Origin: an uncultured Saprospiraceae bacterium
Lineage (GTDB): Bacteria; Bacteroidota; Bacteroidia; Chitinophagales; Saprospiraceae
Direction: 5' to 3'
DNA length: 47,712 nt
Assembly (NCBI GenBank): GCA_937923465.1
Contig: CALDUB010000195.1
Span: forward strand, 1-47,712
The position numbers were made by a program, and so were the translations under genes. The notes under the pieces were generated by a model. The model did not search any database. It saw nothing but the letters and a program-made list of their open reading frames with translations, and was not told the DNA's origin. Positions 35,701 through 42,812 of the stretch are shown piece by piece; within the stretch, counting starts at the first letter, position 1, and each line of letters begins with the position of its first letter.

Positions 35701-35806
35701 GCGAGACATGGACAGCAGGCATTTTTTGCCCGTATACCTGCCCAACTGTCAGAGTCAATAGGATGACTCCGATATATTTTAAACTTCTAATAAGAGTTGC
35801 TTCCAT
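32711..35806 (-). CDS. Large TlpA-like thioredoxin protein with internal duplication and SH3 domains
   Basis: This is a 1031-residue exported protein from the chosen ATG at 35806, which starts a good signal peptide (MEATLIRSLKYIGVILL...VYGQ). An upstream ATG at 35830 is possible. The first unit (about 30-310) is a beta-sandwich plus helical domain ending SIDYWWAYHLMRYRTEHP and TEYYDFLRVIELS. Two bacterial SH3-like segments then end in GMTGWISG and GVTGWVFRGG. A diverged second copy of the first unit (about 620-890; TNITYWRASNLLNYPYEHP, ADYYDFLKDLNI) follows. The C-terminus is a thioredoxin domain with WATWCAPC (first Cys about 925) and cis-Pro in SLPAYFLI. It probably acts as a periplasmic disulfide reductase; only the second copy carries the redox domain. 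Confidence 0.87.
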   Translation of the reverse strand: MEATLIRSLKYIGVILLTLTVGQVYGQKMPAVHVSQKNTLIGGAISEPTEGTIQVHVVENYITRQEKIYQIPLSEVGEFRFEFPLEKTTVMRISHSGQDLDVYLEPGDAIKISSEGESLRETVAFEGKAALHNEYLNESDLAFENYSENVISEAIIQRNSLNFRRYMDKVRSKKKRFLEDFLAQKKGQFSKEFSAYASTSIDYWWAYHLMRYRTEHPAGNNLSIPMTLPTEYYDFLRVIELSNDAALINQDYLYFLDLFLDFAKENPREWQEISRGTDKLVVKNTSIILLNEHKIIPVTLNIDKGKTLHIVDKRLLDSEKIDVENFYKVEAYGGMTGWISGLDISYSNQSPTQEEDDKFTQTREVESSYMEPYILGRFHRSEIRELPHEDKVLGHLQEGEEAEFLLNQTTEKFRYRHFGTLYSDYWYQIRTKSGVTGWVFRGGVEMRERKVTTRETKKIKLRMSNVAAKANLNGQTLFYALAKDLYQRANVEEQGQLKTDVFNFLRLNPIDDYDLTVQRAYENALRRRAGMKTTDFAQREIIKISPPPSDAPIVANKKRPTRTTARKSVADFSTRDLPEIDNLPQNVEETVVSIKGKIYNSNGRKVKLTLFLDPILYKEDKREIKPEADGTFATDFSLTHGVSGEISYGNKFIEIFIEPGDDLNISFDAANITETITFAGKGENNNTYLKEMALGFASQDEELRAKLQYANAKEFSAYLEREVKIRQQFSDKYCKKIKLSETFLPVAKTNITYWRASNLLNYPYEHPLYNDEPAPMSVTADYYDFLKDLNINEKSGLPAKNYIYFLQQYIDYLVLLPENKGMTQMEIAKKYLKGEAYYFTAAQLLNSACGRGNLAEAGAAIQTFIAECPYDLYSNVLRFAYNEAKGLVIGTKAPDFELTDINGEVVRLSDFEGKVVYMDFWATWCAPCRRYLPHSQSLPNNFPKDEVVFLYISLDDNKDDWESYVKSHGLHGTHVCAKAGHGYHSKIAELYKVKSLPAYFLIDQKGRIAESPAANPASSKITEQIRALLTR

Positions 35807-36475
35807 TATATACTTGAATCCGCTTTTCATGCTGCCGCTACTTCTTGACCTGCTAGTTTTTACCGAAAATTTAGTATTGTTCATTCCGAAACTGATTTTT
35901 CTCAAAAGACCATTCAACAGTGATTATTTCAAATCATATGACTTGAAAATCAGGAGGGTCTTTTATCTATTACGTCTGAAAAAAGAGTTAGGTATGTTGT
36001 GTAGTTAACTAAATAGTAAAACAGTTTTTGTAAGTAGTTTTTGCTTTATTAAAGTATGTTTATTCTTGTGTTTAATAGTTTTTATTTGTTCGGTAAAATC
36101 TTTACTGGGTAGTAATTTTTGAAGTGTAACTCATAATCGAGGCACAATATAAGTTTTTTTCTTTGTCTTCGGATATGCTATGTGTTAAATTTTATTTTTG
36201 TTGTATTTTAAATGCCTTTTTTGCTGATTTTTCTCAAAAAAAATTAGTTCTTCTTTAATTCATTTCATAATAGACTAAATAACAATACTTTACAAAAACT
36301 CAATAATATAAAGTGACAAGACTATTTTTCAACCAAAAATTAATGGCTTGTATAATAGAAATTATACTTTCTCTATAATTTACTTAAGTTCAAAATAATT
36401 ATACCAAAGAAATAACTTCTCCCATTTCCCAAAACAGAAAATATATAATCTCGTTAAAAATTCGTTATTTTAGGC

Positions 36476-36511
36476 TATGAATTGAAAAAAGATAAGTTTT
36501 TTCAATTCATA
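36476..36511. promoter_or_regulatory. Perfect 15-bp stem upstream of FecR
   Basis: TATGAATTGAAAAAA pairs exactly with TTTTTTCAATTCATA across the 6-base loop GATAAG. It lies 54 bp before the FecR start. It could be a transcriptional operator, or a hairpin that ends or attenuates a transcript. The rest of the AT-rich gap 35807-36565 shows no gene, promoter match or sigma factor. Confidence 0.6.
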
Positions 36512-36565
36512 ATAGGGGTATCTCCAAAACCAAGCATCATACAAGCAACAAGACAATATTAAAGC

Positions 36566-37567
36566 GTGCAAAAACACAATACATATTCAGAACTTTTAGC
36601 TAAAAAACTTTCGGGTAATGCGACCGCAGATGAACTGCGGCAATTAGAGAATTGGCGCAAAGAGCAAGTCGATAATGACAAATTTGCTAAAGACGCCGAA
36701 GAACTCTGGCAAATGTCCGATAAGTACACAGACCGTCCTTTTGTTACTGACAAAAAGGCGGCATGGCAAGCTATTGAGTCGAAACTAGATACTCAGAAAA
36801 CAGGAAAAGTCGTACAAATGCGACCATGGCGCAGAGTTTTACAAATTGCTGCCATGTCTGTTTTCATCATTGGCGCTTATTGGTTATGGAATAATTCCAT
36901 GAATAATACAGCAGCCGACTTCATGGCTGTTCATACCTACGAAGACGAAAATAAAGAAATAAAATTACCTGACGGTAGTAAGATTTGGCTAAATGAAAAC
37001 AGTTCTATCCACTATGCCGCTGATTTCAAAAAAAGAGATGTAACTCTTAATGGAGAAGCATTTTTTGAAGTGGCGCGCATGGAAGATAGTCCTTTCGAAA
37101 TCACCTCTGGTGGTGCAACTACCCGTGTACTAGGTACGTCCTTTAACATACGTGCTTATCCGGAGGAAACACAAGTTGAGTTGACCGTAAAAACTGGAAA
37201 AGTTGCATTTTCGGATGAAAACAAGCAAGACACAAAGATTTTAATAGCGGGAGAAGCTGCTAATTATAAGAAAGAGGAGAAAAGAGTGATGGAAAGTCCT
37301 GCTTTGGGAGTAAATGCATTGGCTTGGCAAACAAAGAAATTAGCATTTATCTCTACGCCATTTTCACAAGTCGAAAAAGACTTAGAGCGTTATTATGGTG
37401 TCGACATTGAAGTCAAAAATCCTGCTCTAGCTAATTGTAGATTCGCAGGTGGAACTTTTAAAAAGGCAAAATTATCTGAAATTTTAGAACTCTTGCAAAT
37501 AACTATGGACTGGCAAGTAAGTCAAGACGGAACGAAATATATTATAGACGGAGAGGGATGTGAGTAA
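36566..37567 (+). CDS. FecR-family anti-sigma factor or regulator
   Basis: This 333-residue inner-membrane protein normally holds or activates an ECF sigma factor in response to an outer-membrane signal. The N-terminal cytoplasmic part (1-88) contains a helical GNATADELRQLENWRKE motif. One transmembrane segment lies at about 91-108. The FecR periplasmic domain (about 126-215) includes IKLPDGSKIWLNENSSIHY and VTLNGEAFFEVA. DUF4974 (about 255-327) completes the usual Bacteroidota form. The start is a GTG at 36566. No sigma factor gene precedes it, which is unusual, and an STN protein follows 51 bp later. Confidence 0.92.
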   Translation: MQKHNTYSELLAKKLSGNATADELRQLENWRKEQVDNDKFAKDAEELWQMSDKYTDRPFVTDKKAAWQAIESKLDTQKTGKVVQMRPWRRVLQIAAMSVFIIGAYWLWNNSMNNTAADFMAVHTYEDENKEIKLPDGSKIWLNENSSIHYAADFKKRDVTLNGEAFFEVARMEDSPFEITSGGATTRVLGTSFNIRAYPEETQVELTVKTGKVAFSDENKQDTKILIAGEAANYKKEEKRVMESPALGVNALAWQTKKLAFISTPFSQVEKDLERYYGVDIEVKNPALANCRFAGGTFKKAKLSEILELLQITMDWQVSQDGTKYIIDGEGCE

Positions 37568-37594
37568 GTTAATGGTTATTAAGTAACCATTAAC
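37568..37594. other. Perfect 11-bp hairpin in the FecR-STN gap
   Basis: GTTAATGGTTA pairs with TAACCATTAAC across TTAAG, starting right at the FecR stop. The following bases continue in heptamer-like words (ATTAACA, AACAACG, AATAACC). It probably folds in the FecR-STN message. Confidence 0.6.
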
Positions 37595-37618
37595 AAACAA
37601 CGAAATAACCAACAGAAC

Positions 37619-39340
37619 TTGAGTAATATCACCAACATAATAACCTTTTTTTGCTTGTTGTACGCAACAAGCTCTATCGGTCAAGTACTCGAAACAAAGG
37701 TTTCGTTTAGCTTTGGTGGTTGGGAATTAGGGGATGCGATTACGGAGATTGGAAATAATTATGATATTCAATTTGTGTATAGTCCTGACAAAATCCCTGT
37801 TCATGAGACGGTGACGGTGAGTGTAGAAGAAGTACCGCTTTCGGAAGGATTGGAAAACTTACTAGCTAACCTGCCTGTAAAATATGTGGTTATTGGCGAA
37901 CGTATAGCTTTCAAACCTGACCGCTTGAAAAAATTGCGCTCTTATACGCACATGGAACTTCCAGAGGCAGACGAGCCTTGGGTAATGCGGACACCGATTG
38001 AAAATGAAAATACTGAAATCTATACGGCAGCTGGTGATACGCTTAGCTTTTCGGCAGGAGCGCCTATTTTAGATAGTGTGACAATCGTGCCTTCTTTGAA
38101 ATTATTGATGCAGGAAAAAACGCAGCAAATTAGAAGGTCAGGCGGTAATAGTTTTATCGTTCCAAAGATTAACTTGTCATTTTTAGATGACTTTGAAGAA
38201 TATAAAGGAAAGCAACGGGCAGCACAGATTTCTGTTGCGCCTGGAGTTAGCTCAAACTTTGGCGATACAAAACAAATGACCAATCGTTTTTCATTTAATA
38301 TGACCTGGGGATTGAATGGCGGCGTGAATGGCGGAGAAATCGGTCTATTGGGAAATACAGTTGAAGGTGATGTACAAGGCGCTCAATTTGCGGGCTTGGT
38401 TAATGTGGTAAAAGGAAATGTCGTAGGAACTCAGGTCGCAGGTCTAGTTAATAATAGCAAAGCGTACGTATCTGGTCTACAGATTAGCGGCTTGCGTAAT
38501 AGTGCACAACAAGGTAATGGAGTACAGATTAGCTTTCTTTGGAATAATGTCAAAGAAAATTATGTCGGTTTGCAAATCGCAGGTTTGACAAATCGCACTA
38601 AAGGAAAAAGCTTCGGTTGGCAGATTGCAGGTTTGAGTAATAAAGCAGGCGAAGGTAGAACACAGGTCCAAATTGCAGGTTTATTTAATAAAGCAAAAGA
38701 GGTGCAAATTGCACAAATCGGCGCCATAAATATTGCTGACAGAGTTGGAGGTATTCAAGTTGGTTTGATAAATGCGTCCGACACAGCTACCTTGGTTTCA
38801 TTTGGCTTATTGAATTTTATCCGTAAAGGCTACAACCGTTTGGAGCTATCTCGTGGCAGAGTTTTTCAGTGGAATGCCAATTATAAATTTGGAACGACAG
38901 CTTTTTATAACATCATTCAAACGAGCTTACATTCTGAAGAGACAAAATTTTTAGGCGTGCCCGCAAATTGGAGTGAAGAGAATGTAAGTTGGAGTCTGGG
39001 TTATGGATTTGGAACGTCCTTTAAGACAGGAAAAAGATTGCGCTGGAATTTTGAAACCGTTGCCTCGCATGTTAATGAGAAAGCACGTTGGTCAAATGAC
39101 GAAAACTGGTTAGCTCAACTAAAAATGACAATAGACATTAGGCTTTCTAAGAAATTTTCAGTCTTTGCAGGAGGTATTCTTAATACTTCTGCGTCGACTA
39201 GAATTAACCCCGAAACGGGGACAATAGGAACAGACTTAGCTAAAGACGGCATCTTTGCAACAGGAGATATTCTTACGGATAGCGGAAAAATTTATGACTT
39301 AAAAATGTGGTCGAGCTGGACAATGGGGGTAAGATTTTAA
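37619..39340 (+). CDS. STN-domain protein with GxQxAGLxN surface repeats, not a TonB receptor
   Basis: This 573-residue protein has a signal-like N-terminus (about 5-22) and an STN/secretin-TonB short domain (about 25-100; GDAITEIGNNYDIQFVYSP) as found at the start of TonB-dependent transducers. Instead of plug and barrel it has a linker, then about nine repeats of roughly 20 residues with the core GxQ(I/V)AGLxN (about 235-400), then a beta-rich C-terminus of about 170 residues that resembles a small outer-membrane barrel. The repeats resemble the LA_2272-type surface repeat. The start is a TTG at 37619. With FecR just upstream, it may supply the periplasmic signalling domain for that regulator (inference). 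Confidence 0.82.
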   Translation: MSNITNIITFFCLLYATSSIGQVLETKVSFSFGGWELGDAITEIGNNYDIQFVYSPDKIPVHETVTVSVEEVPLSEGLENLLANLPVKYVVIGERIAFKPDRLKKLRSYTHMELPEADEPWVMRTPIENENTEIYTAAGDTLSFSAGAPILDSVTIVPSLKLLMQEKTQQIRRSGGNSFIVPKINLSFLDDFEEYKGKQRAAQISVAPGVSSNFGDTKQMTNRFSFNMTWGLNGGVNGGEIGLLGNTVEGDVQGAQFAGLVNVVKGNVVGTQVAGLVNNSKAYVSGLQISGLRNSAQQGNGVQISFLWNNVKENYVGLQIAGLTNRTKGKSFGWQIAGLSNKAGEGRTQVQIAGLFNKAKEVQIAQIGAINIADRVGGIQVGLINASDTATLVSFGLLNFIRKGYNRLELSRGRVFQWNANYKFGTTAFYNIIQTSLHSEETKFLGVPANWSEENVSWSLGYGFGTSFKTGKRLRWNFETVASHVNEKARWSNDENWLAQLKMTIDIRLSKKFSVFAGGILNTSASTRINPETGTIGTDLAKDGIFATGDILTDSGKIYDLKMWSSWTMGVRF

Positions 39341-39435
39341 GTTTTAAAAAGAAAAATTTTCATGAAAATCATTGAATAAAAAATTAAAACAGTCATTACT
39401 GTTTCTAGGCATTCTATGTCTGGATATCAAGAATA

Positions 39436-39468
39436 TTAGACTTTAATACACTGTAATTTAAAGTCTAA
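39436..39468. other. Perfect 11-bp dyad of TCTAA-type words
   Basis: TTAGACTTTAA pairs with TTAAAGTCTAA across 11 bases, between the STN gene and the next outer-membrane protein gene. Confidence 0.6.
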
Positions 39469-39515
39469 GAAAACTATCACCGACGAAAAAACGACGTCAC
39501 TAAATACTTACAAAA

Positions 39516-40145
39516 ATGAAAAAATCAATCATCTTATTTAGCATTCTTTGCTTGACAGCAAGTAGTCTTTTGGCACAACGTGATGCTACAATTTTTAAAG
39601 GCAAGCAGCGCGGTGGCTTCTTTTTCACACCTTGGTTGACAGAATACGGTCAATTTGGAGGAGATACACGCCCTTCTTTTGGTGGCGGTTTTGGAGTAAT
39701 CACTGGGGACCTTTTTATTGGCGGATATGGTCTAGGCAACACAGATTTTGATGATTTTGTCAATAATGGCGAAATCGAAGAGATTAGTCTTGCGCATGGG
39801 GGACTGTGGATTGGCTACGTACCATTACAACACAAAGCTATTCACCCTTATAGTAACTTACGTCTAGGCTGGGGAGCTGTTAAAATTGATGAAGAGACCG
39901 TTAATACCAGCACGATTGACGGTGTCAATGTAATTACGCCTGAGTTAGGTGTCGAAATTAATGTATTCCGTTGGTTACGCATTGCAGGTACAGGCGGTTA
40001 TCGCTGGGTAAATGACGTAGACAGTCCTTCTGTCGACAGTAAAGACTTTAATGGCTGGACTGCGGGTTTGAATGTTCGCATCGGCTGGTTTGGTCGTGAC
40101 CGCAATTGGCAAGACCGAGATAAGGCGCGTAAGTTGAAGGATTAG
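39516..40145 (+). CDS. Small outer-membrane beta-barrel-like protein
   Basis: This 209-residue protein has a signal peptide (1-20, LLAQ). The mature chain alternates hydrophobic and polar residues with many Gly and aromatic residues (GGFFFTPWLTEYGQFGGDTR, LRLGWGAVKI, WTAGLNVRIGWFG), the look of an eight-strand outer-membrane barrel. I do not recognise a named family. It lies between the STN gene and a GIN-domain lipoprotein on the same strand and may belong to the same cluster. Confidence 0.7.
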   Translation: MKKSIILFSILCLTASSLLAQRDATIFKGKQRGGFFFTPWLTEYGQFGGDTRPSFGGGFGVITGDLFIGGYGLGNTDFDDFVNNGEIEEISLAHGGLWIGYVPLQHKAIHPYSNLRLGWGAVKIDEETVNTSTIDGVNVITPELGVEINVFRWLRIAGTGGYRWVNDVDSPSVDSKDFNGWTAGLNVRIGWFGRDRNWQDRDKARKLKD

Positions 40146-40274
40146 TTGATTGATTCTTTTGATTGTTTTTGCACAGTCAAAAGAATCAACTATTGAACGT
40201 AATCAACTTGTCCAAAAATCACCTAACTATAAAATAGGCATTCTCAAACAGCCTAATGAAAACAAAAAACAATT

Positions 40275-40997
40275 ATGAAAAATATTATTTTAATAATAGC
40301 GCTCTTAGCTACAGTCAGTTTTGTAGGATGTATCGACGATGATGGTTCTTTTGGATGTACCTCTGGCAGCGGCTCGACGATAGAGGAAACCTTCCAATTC
40401 ATAGATTTTAAAGGTTTACAACTTAAATGTTCTGCTGATATAATCATCACACAAGGCGAAGAATTCTCAGTAGTTGCCGAAAGTCAGTCAAATATCTTAG
40501 ACAATTTAGACCTAAAAATAGACGGCGATGTCTTAGAAGTTGACCTCGATGGATGTAATAGAGATTTCGAATTAAAGCTATTCGTTACAATGCCAGAAGT
40601 CACTTTTTTGAAAATTAGTGGTAGTGGAAATATAAAAGGAGAAAATCTTTTTTCCTCCGAAAATCTAACTTTACGTGTAACGGGGAGTGGAAATATAGAC
40701 TTAGATTTGGATTATGAGACCATAAACGCCAAAATAACAGGAAGTGGTAATATGGACTTAATCGGTCTTTGTGACGAATTTGATTATACAATTTCGGGAA
40801 GTGGTGATATTAACTCTTTTGGTCTCGATAGCAATCGAGGATTTGTCGAAATAAATGGCAGTGGCGACACCGAAGTATTTGTCAATGAGTTTCTTAGCGT
40901 AAAAATCACAGGAAGTGGCGATGTTCTTTTTAAAGGAAATCCTGATGAAATTATTTCAGACATTACAGGAAGCGGTGACTTACGTGATGTGAATTAA
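40275..40997 (+). CDS. GIN-domain (DUF2807) lipoprotein with GSGN/GSGD repeats
   Basis: This 240-residue lipoprotein has a lipobox ending FVGC at Cys19. The DUF2807 'head GIN' beta-solenoid starts with FKGLQLKCSADIIITQGEEFSVV. It then shows regularly spaced turns SGSGN, TGSGN, TGSGN, SGSGD, NGSGD, TGSGD and TGSGD about every 18-22 residues, one per solenoid coil. The family is common on Bacteroidota surfaces and its function is unsettled. It is last in the FecR-STN-OMP series. Confidence 0.9.
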   Translation: MKNIILIIALLATVSFVGCIDDDGSFGCTSGSGSTIEETFQFIDFKGLQLKCSADIIITQGEEFSVVAESQSNILDNLDLKIDGDVLEVDLDGCNRDFELKLFVTMPEVTFLKISGSGNIKGENLFSSENLTLRVTGSGNIDLDLDYETINAKITGSGNMDLIGLCDEFDYTISGSGDINSFGLDSNRGFVEINGSGDTEVFVNEFLSVKITGSGDVLFKGNPDEIISDITGSGDLRDVN

Positions 40998-41103
40998 TAT
41001 TCTTTTTTAAACAATTTGTAAGCTAAATGTTTATACGAATTTCCGCTCTTGTCCTGAGAGCCGCATAAAATGGTATTTTTTTTAAAAAAAATTGTGTCAA
41101 AAT

Positions 41104-41134
41104 TTTGGAAATACAGAATTCGCTTATACTTTTG
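41104..41134 (+). promoter_or_regulatory. Promoter of the HU gene
   Basis: TTTG (41104-41107), 19 bases, TACTTTTG (41127-41134) is an ideal Bacteroidota promoter. The leader is about 130 nt with no structure I can name. Confidence 0.8.
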
Positions 41135-41272
41135 CGGCGTATTATTTCACATGAAGCGCTTTTTAAATGAGATAAAGGGGAAAACTTCACTCTCTGATTC
41201 TCGACTGTTTTCGAAAAAAGAATAGAATTTTCAGAAACCATTTGAAAAGAACTTCGCTAAAAATTTCTCAGA

Positions 41273-41545
41273 ATGAACAAAGGAGATTTAGTAAACAAAG
41301 TAGCAGAAGGTGCAGGTATCACTAAAGCACAAGCTACAGCAGCTGTAAATTCAGTATTTGATTCAATTCAAGATGCTGTTAAAGCAAATGACAAAGCTGC
41401 ATTCGTAGGTTTTGGTACTTTCAGCTTGGCACACCGTGAGGAACGTCAAGGACGTAACCCACGTACAGGTGAGGCAATTACTATCAAAGCGAAGAACAAT
41501 GTAAAGTTCAAGCCAGGTAAAGAATTGACTGCATTCGTAAACTAA
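41273..41545 (+). CDS. HU-family DNA-binding protein
   Basis: This is a small nucleoid protein of 90 residues that bends and compacts DNA as a dimer. It shows the full HU pattern: MNKGDLVNKVAEGAGITKAQA, the VGFGTFSLAHREERQGRNPRTGEAITI DNA-binding arm (about 45-71), and KFKPGKELTAFVN at the end. It has its own strong promoter and terminator. It is a typical HU, not the longer Bacteroidota-specific HU-like form. Confidence 0.95.
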   Translation: MNKGDLVNKVAEGAGITKAQATAAVNSVFDSIQDAVKANDKAAFVGFGTFSLAHREERQGRNPRTGEAITIKAKNNVKFKPGKELTAFVN

Positions 41546-41575
41546 GAATAATCCTTACAGATTTTCTTAGATATA

Positions 41576-41613
41576 AAAAGGGAATTGTGACTTCGGTCGC
41601 AATTCCCTTTTGT
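41576..41613 (+). terminator. Intrinsic terminator of the HU gene
   Basis: AAAAGGGAATTGtGAC, loop TTC, GGTCgCAATTCCCTTTT, then TGTTC. The stem is about 15 bp with one mismatch. Confidence 0.9.
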
Positions 41614-41615
41614 TC

Positions 41616-41710
41616 TATCACCCGTTTCAAGTATCACGTCCGTTCCACGGCGTGAATTATGCACAGGAAAACCCGTGAGCTACTTTACACCCCGTGAAAC
41701 GACTGTGATA
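41616..41710. repeat. Inverted repeat of TATCAC-type words ending at the RsmI-like stop
   Basis: TATCACGTCCGTTCCACGG (41632-41650) and its partner 41692-41710 (ending GACTGTGATA) form 21-bp arms with about five mismatches. A second direct copy, TATCACCCGTTTCA, stands at 41616-41629. It ends immediately before the stop codon at 41711, as other tracts in this window do. Confidence 0.6.
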
Positions 41711-42412
41711 CTATCCTATCAAAAATATCGCAGGACGCTTATGCAAATCAGGCATTTTCGTCTTCTTCCAGTCCCCCACTCTCTTCACTTTCACCCATTC
41801 CGTCGGCAAAGTCAAATCTGCTGCAATTCCAAATTTCGTATTTGGAGACAAAGTTTGTAGTGCGGTTTCTATCAGTGCCGTATTACGGTAAGGCGTCTCG
41901 ATGAAAAGCTGTGTCTGCTGCATCTTACGCGCATTCTGTTCCAAACGCTTTAAATCCTTCGCTAAGTCTGGCTTCTTTGCGCCCAAGTATCCAACAAATG
42001 CAAAGTTTTGTCCGCTCATACCACTCGCCATTACTGCTAGTAAAATAGAAGAAGGTCCAACTAGAGGCACCACTTCAATATCTCGCTCATGTGCTGCTGC
42101 AACAATCACCGCACCAGGGTCTGCTACACCAGGGCAGCCTGCCTCTGACAATAAACCAATATCATGTCCTTTTTCCGCCGCATCTAAAAATGTCCGCCAT
42201 TCAGACTGTTCTGTTCGCTTATTCAATTCATAATAAGTCAATTCTTGTAGAGGTCTTGGCAGTCCTGTTGCTTTGATAAAGTGTCGCGCAGTTTTTGCTT
42301 TTTCGCAAATGAAGTAATCTAATCGGTGGATTATTTCGACAACGTAAGGTGGTATTGTCTGTAGCGCATCATCGCCAAGTGGACAGGGTAGTAAATATAG
42401 TTTTCCTTTCAC
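41711..42412 (-). CDS. RsmI-like SAM-dependent methyltransferase (tetrapyrrole methylase fold)
   Basis: This 233-residue enzyme is related to RsmI, which 2'-O-methylates C1402 of 16S rRNA. The opening GKLYLLPCPLGDDALQTIP differs from the canonical RsmI start (LYVVATPIGNLxD). The core motifs GLLSEAGCPGVADPGAVIVAAAHERDIEVVPLVGPSSILLAVMASG and FIETPYRN are family hallmarks. It lacks the C-terminal extension of long RsmI. It is probably the short paralogue found in Bacteroidota, so its true target is not certain. Confidence 0.88.
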   Translation of the reverse strand: MKGKLYLLPCPLGDDALQTIPPYVVEIIHRLDYFICEKAKTARHFIKATGLPRPLQELTYYELNKRTEQSEWRTFLDAAEKGHDIGLLSEAGCPGVADPGAVIVAAAHERDIEVVPLVGPSSILLAVMASGMSGQNFAFVGYLGAKKPDLAKDLKRLEQNARKMQQTQLFIETPYRNTALIETALQTLSPNTKFGIAADLTLPTEWVKVKRVGDWKKTKMPDLHKRPAIFLIG

Positions 42413-42447
42413 TATTGTTATTTTTTCTTAATCGAAATGATGATAAA

Positions 42448-42633
42448 GGTGTCTGACACTTATGAGTCCGTAAAGAATAGAAAGGTAGTTTTTTCATGAA
42501 TTCAACTAAAAAGTAGTGTCTGACACCTGTTCTTTAGTAAATCATTATACAGGTGTCAGACACTAATCTTAGCTAGATTTTCTAATAACCCTCTACCTTC
42601 CTTTCTTCGATTTAGTTTAAGTGTCCGACACCT
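42448..42633. repeat. Inverted pair of REP-like units with GTGTCnGACAC ends
   Basis: Four palindromes GTGTCnGACAC lie at 42449-42459, 42516-42526, 42553-42563 and 42621-42631, spaced 67, 37 and 68 bases centre to centre. Flanking bases alternate (AGGTGTC...GACACT, then AGTGTC...GACACCT, and so on). Units 1-2 and 3-4 are about 82 bp each. The interior of the second, reverse-complemented, still resembles the interior of the first (both contain AGAAnnG..AAGGTAG and end near ACTAA/GCTAA). This is the layout of a REP/BIME-like element. It sits between the divergent RsmI-like and scpA genes. Confidence 0.75.
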
Positions 42634-42740
42634 TCTCAGTTCCTATCGTATCTATTTTGCCACAAAGAACGCTATTTTAAATATCAATGAGAAAAAACTT
42701 TTACGAAGTAAAAGGATTCCATAAGTTGAACCATTATACT

Positions 42741-42804
42741 TACCTTTGCAATCACAAAGAAAAAAGTAAGGTCTACAACTTTACTACTCTTACAACTTTA
42801 CAAC
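42741..42804 (+). promoter_or_regulatory. Candidate scpA -7 element and octamer tract
   Basis: TACCTTTG (42741-42748) matches TAnnTTTG, although the -33 region is poor. Downstream, 42772-42804 is a run of about 8-base units (TCTACAAC, TTTACTAC, TCTTACAAC, TTTACAAC) ending nine bases before the chosen GTG start. Transcription from here excludes the upstream ATG at 42687. Confidence 0.55.
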
Positions 42805-42812
42805 CTTTTCTA

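Noticed and set aside
35807-35917. Extension of the TlpA-like protein
   Set aside because: It would place a basic, Ser-rich stretch ahead of a good signal peptide that starts at 35806.
42687-42812. Extension of ScpA to an ATG at 42687
   Set aside because: It covers a promoter-like TACCTTTG and an octamer tract; the kleisin motif begins just after the GTG at 42813.
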